Positions 62,236 through 64,000 of a stretch of 64,000 nucleotides of DNA are shown here, one piece after another; positions within the stretch are counted from its first letter, which is position 1; every line of letters begins with the position of its first letter. This DNA comes from Thioclava dalianensis (GTDB lineage Bacteria; Pseudomonadota; Alphaproteobacteria; Rhodobacterales; Rhodobacteraceae), in contig NZ_JHEH01000007.1 in NCBI RefSeq assembly GCF_000715505.1, positions 1 to 64,000 on the forward strand. The letters run 5' to 3'. Under the pieces are notes generated by a model. That model was not told the DNA's origin. It saw only the letters and a list, made by a program, of their open reading frames with translations, and made no database searches. The translations under genes and the position numbers were made by a program.

Positions 62236-64000
62236 TCATTCCGCCGCATAGGCCTCGACGGGCGGACAGGTGCAGATCAGGTTGCGATCGCCAAAGACGT
62301 TGTCAACGCGGCCCACGGGCGGCCAGTATTTATCGACCCGGAAGGCACCTGCGGGGAAGCAGCCTGCCTCGCGCGAATAGGCGCGGTCCCAATCGGCCAC
62401 AAGATCCTCGACGGTGTGGGGCGCATGGCGCAGCGGGCTGTCCTCGGGCGTGATCTCGCCGCGCTCGACGGCGGAGATTTCGTCGCGGATCGCAAGAAGC
62501 GCTGCGATAAAGCGGTCGATCTCGGCCTTGGTCTCGCTCTCCGTGGGCTCGATCATCAGCGTCCCCGAGACCGGAAAGCTCATGGTCGGGGCATGGAAGC
62601 CGTTGTCGATCAGCCGTTTGGCAATGTCATCCACGGTGATGCCCACTTCGGTGAAGCCGCGCGTGTCGAGGATGCATTCATGCGCCACCCGACCGCGATT
62701 GCCCATGAACAAGATCGGATAGGCCGCCTTGAGGCGTGCTGCGATGTAATTGGCATTCAGGATCGCCACCCGTGTCGCCTGCGTCAGCCCCTCGCCGCCC
62801 ATCATCAGGCAATAGGCCCATGAAATCAGCAGGATCGAGGCCGAGCCATAGGGGGCCGCACTCACCGCGCCCTCGCCGTCCTGGGTTTGCGAATGCCCCG
62901 GAAGGAAAGGCGCCAGATGCGCGCCCACACCAATCGGCCCCATGCCCGGACCACCGCCGCCATGCGGGATCGCGAAGGTCTTGTGCAGGTTGAGGTGGCT
63001 CACATCGCCGCCGATCTCGCCGGGTTTCACAAGCCCGACCATCGCGTTCATATTGGCCCCGTCGATATAGACCTGCCCGCCATGGGTATGGGTGATCTCG
63101 CAGACCTGCCGAACGGTTTCCTCGAACACGCCATGGGTCGAAGGATAGGTAATCATGCAGGCGGCCAGCTTGTCGCCTGCCGCTTTCGCCTTGGCTTCGA
63201 AATCCTCGATATCGACATCGCCATTGGGCGCGGATTTCACGACCACGACCTTCATCCCCGCCATCTGCGCAGAGGCCGGGTTGGTGCCATGCGCCGACAT
63301 CGGGATCAGGCAGATATCGCGCTGATCATCGCCGCGCGAACGGTGGTAGGCCGCAATCGTCAGCAACCCCGCATATTCGCCCTGCGCGCCCGAATTGGGC
63401 TGCATCGAGAAGGCGTCATAGCCGGTGATCTCGCACAGCTTCTCGGTCAGATCGGCAATCGCCTCGTGATAGCCCTCGGCCTGATCGGCGGGCACAAACG
63501 GATGGAGCGAGCCAAATTCCGGCCATGTAAGCGGCATCATTTCGGCGGCCGCATTGAGCTTCATCGTGCAGGAGCCCAGAGGAATCATCGCCCGATCCAG
63601 CGCCAGATCGCGATCCGACAGGCGGCGCATATAGCGCATCATCTCGGATTCCGCGCGGTTCATGTGAAAGACCGGATGGGTCAGATACGCGCTCTCGCGC
63701 AGCATCGCCTCGGGCACGCCCAGCCGTCCCGGCTGCGGCCCACCCATCTCGATCCCGAACGCGTCGAGCAGACGCCGGACGATCCCCTCATCGGTGGTCT
63801 CGTCAATCGAGATCCCGACCCGGTCGCGCCCGACCTTGCGCAGGTTGATCCCGCGATGGCGTGCGGCGGCCATGATGCCTTGCTGACCCACCCCTACGCG
63901 CACGGTGAGCGTGTCGAAAAACGCCTCTGGCTCAACCTCGGCACCCGCCGCCCGCAGCGCATCGGCCACCTGCGTGGTGATGAAATGCACCCGCTCGGCG
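62236..64000 (-). CDS. gcvP: Glycine dehydrogenase (decarboxylating), P protein, 3' part (5' end outside window)
   Basis: The reading frame runs to the window edge without a stop, giving 587 C-terminal residues of a protein normally about 950 long. It decarboxylates glycine using pyridoxal phosphate and passes the aminomethyl group to GcvH. The PLP lysine is in [18 protein letters not shown] and the conserved [18 protein letters not shown] and [12 protein letters not shown] segments are present. An ATG at 63990 is an internal methionine or Val position and not the start. GcvT and GcvH genes must lie outside. Confidence 0.95.
   Translation of the reverse strand, partial: AERVHFITTQVADALRAAGAEVEPEAFFDTLTVRVGVGQQGIMAAARHRGINLRKVGRDRVGISIDETTDEGIVRRLLDAFGIEMGGPQPGRLGVPEAMLRESAYLTHPVFHMNRAESEMMRYMRRLSDRDLALDRAMIPLGSCTMKLNAAAEMMPLTWPEFGSLHPFVPADQAEGYHEAIADLTEKLCEITGYDAFSMQPNSGAQGEYAGLLTIAAYHRSRGDDQRDICLIPMSAHGTNPASAQMAGMKVVVVKSAPNGDVDIEDFEAKAKAAGDKLAACMITYPSTHGVFEETVRQVCEITHTHGGQVYIDGANMNAMVGLVKPGEIGGDVSHLNLHKTFAIPHGGGGPGMGPIGVGAHLAPFLPGHSQTQDGEGAVSAAPYGSASILLISWAYCLMMGGEGLTQATRVAILNANYIAARLKAAYPILFMGNRGRVAHECILDTRGFTEVGITVDDIAKRLIDNGFHAPTMSFPVSGTLMIEPTESETKAEIDRFIAALLAIRDEISAVERGEITPEDSPLRHAPHTVEDLVADWDRAYSREAGCFPAGAFRVDKYWPPVGRVDNVFGDRNLICTCPPVEAYAAE

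Overview
The window is high-GC, densely packed bacterial chromosome. It most likely comes from an alphaproteobacterium of the Rhodobacteraceae (Rhodobacter, Paracoccus, Thioclava and relatives). Support for this is the gene content and order: rsmI/yraN/gshB divergent from an LpoA-like lipoprotein, then glnD and murJ; DUF1467 beside methylmalonyl-CoA epimerase; an RpoH-II-like sigma factor; GcvT-fused dimethylglycine/sarcosine dehydrogenase; and two copies of a downstream hairpin element that I recognise from this family. I cannot name a genus. Most of the window is core chromosome, and no intact mobile element, phage, CRISPR array or rRNA operon is visible.

Layout. 1-4840: nitroreductase end, EI24 membrane protein, DUF4396 and DUF1467 membrane proteins, methylmalonyl-CoA epimerase, a response regulator, a GNAT acetyltransferase, a small membrane protein and a hemerythrin protein. 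4856-12986: esterase, aspS, cyclopropane fatty acid synthase, carB and a gene remnant. 13034-29213: GH25 lysozyme, GcvT-type dehydrogenase, PRC-barrel/LEA-like protein, two-domain D-2-hydroxyacid dehydrogenase, SH3 protein, CDF transporter, M3 peptidase, amino-acid ABC permease and binding protein, moeB-dut-coaBC, and an rpoH-chaN pair. 29686-40034: comM, an esterase, gshB, yraN, rsmI, LpoA-like lipoprotein, glnD and murJ. 40042-41750: a short gene graveyard holding fused two-component pieces, a beheaded DsbA-like gene and a broken IclR gene. 41816-49705: pseudo-rhomboid, trpS, lytic transglycosylase, MATE exporter, two PaaI thioesterases, tadA, and an RluB-type pseudouridine synthase with a long repeated tail. 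49825-55435: a compact operon joining XpaC/TelA to a DUF2927 lipoprotein, an SPFH protein and a zinc-ribbon membrane protein. 55522-64000: tRNA-Ala(CGC), ybjN, proC-csaA-D-2-hydroxyacid dehydrogenase, a FabH-like ketosynthase, tdk, dtd-sugar kinase and the 3' part of gcvP.

Two things stand out. First, three stress-type genes or gene pairs (hemerythrin, PRC-barrel/LEA protein, rpoH-chaN) each have an upstream GGAAC-N16-(C/G)(G/A)TT element with identical spacing. This looks like the EcfG/sigma-T general stress promoter of alphaproteobacteria and suggests a small shared regulon. Second, the XpaC-TelA operon also carries proteins resembling the YdjI (SPFH) and YdjG (zinc ribbon) proteins of the Bacillus PspA membrane-stress operon, plus two possible microproteins that have not been named. 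It could be a membrane-integrity or toxic-anion defence module that works without PspA.

Other regulatory signals are a perfect FNR-type palindrome between rpoH and comM, and CtrA-like half-sites before comM and before the response regulator. Several genes look broken or shifted: the RluB tail, the ABC permease start, and the 40-41.8 kb remnants.
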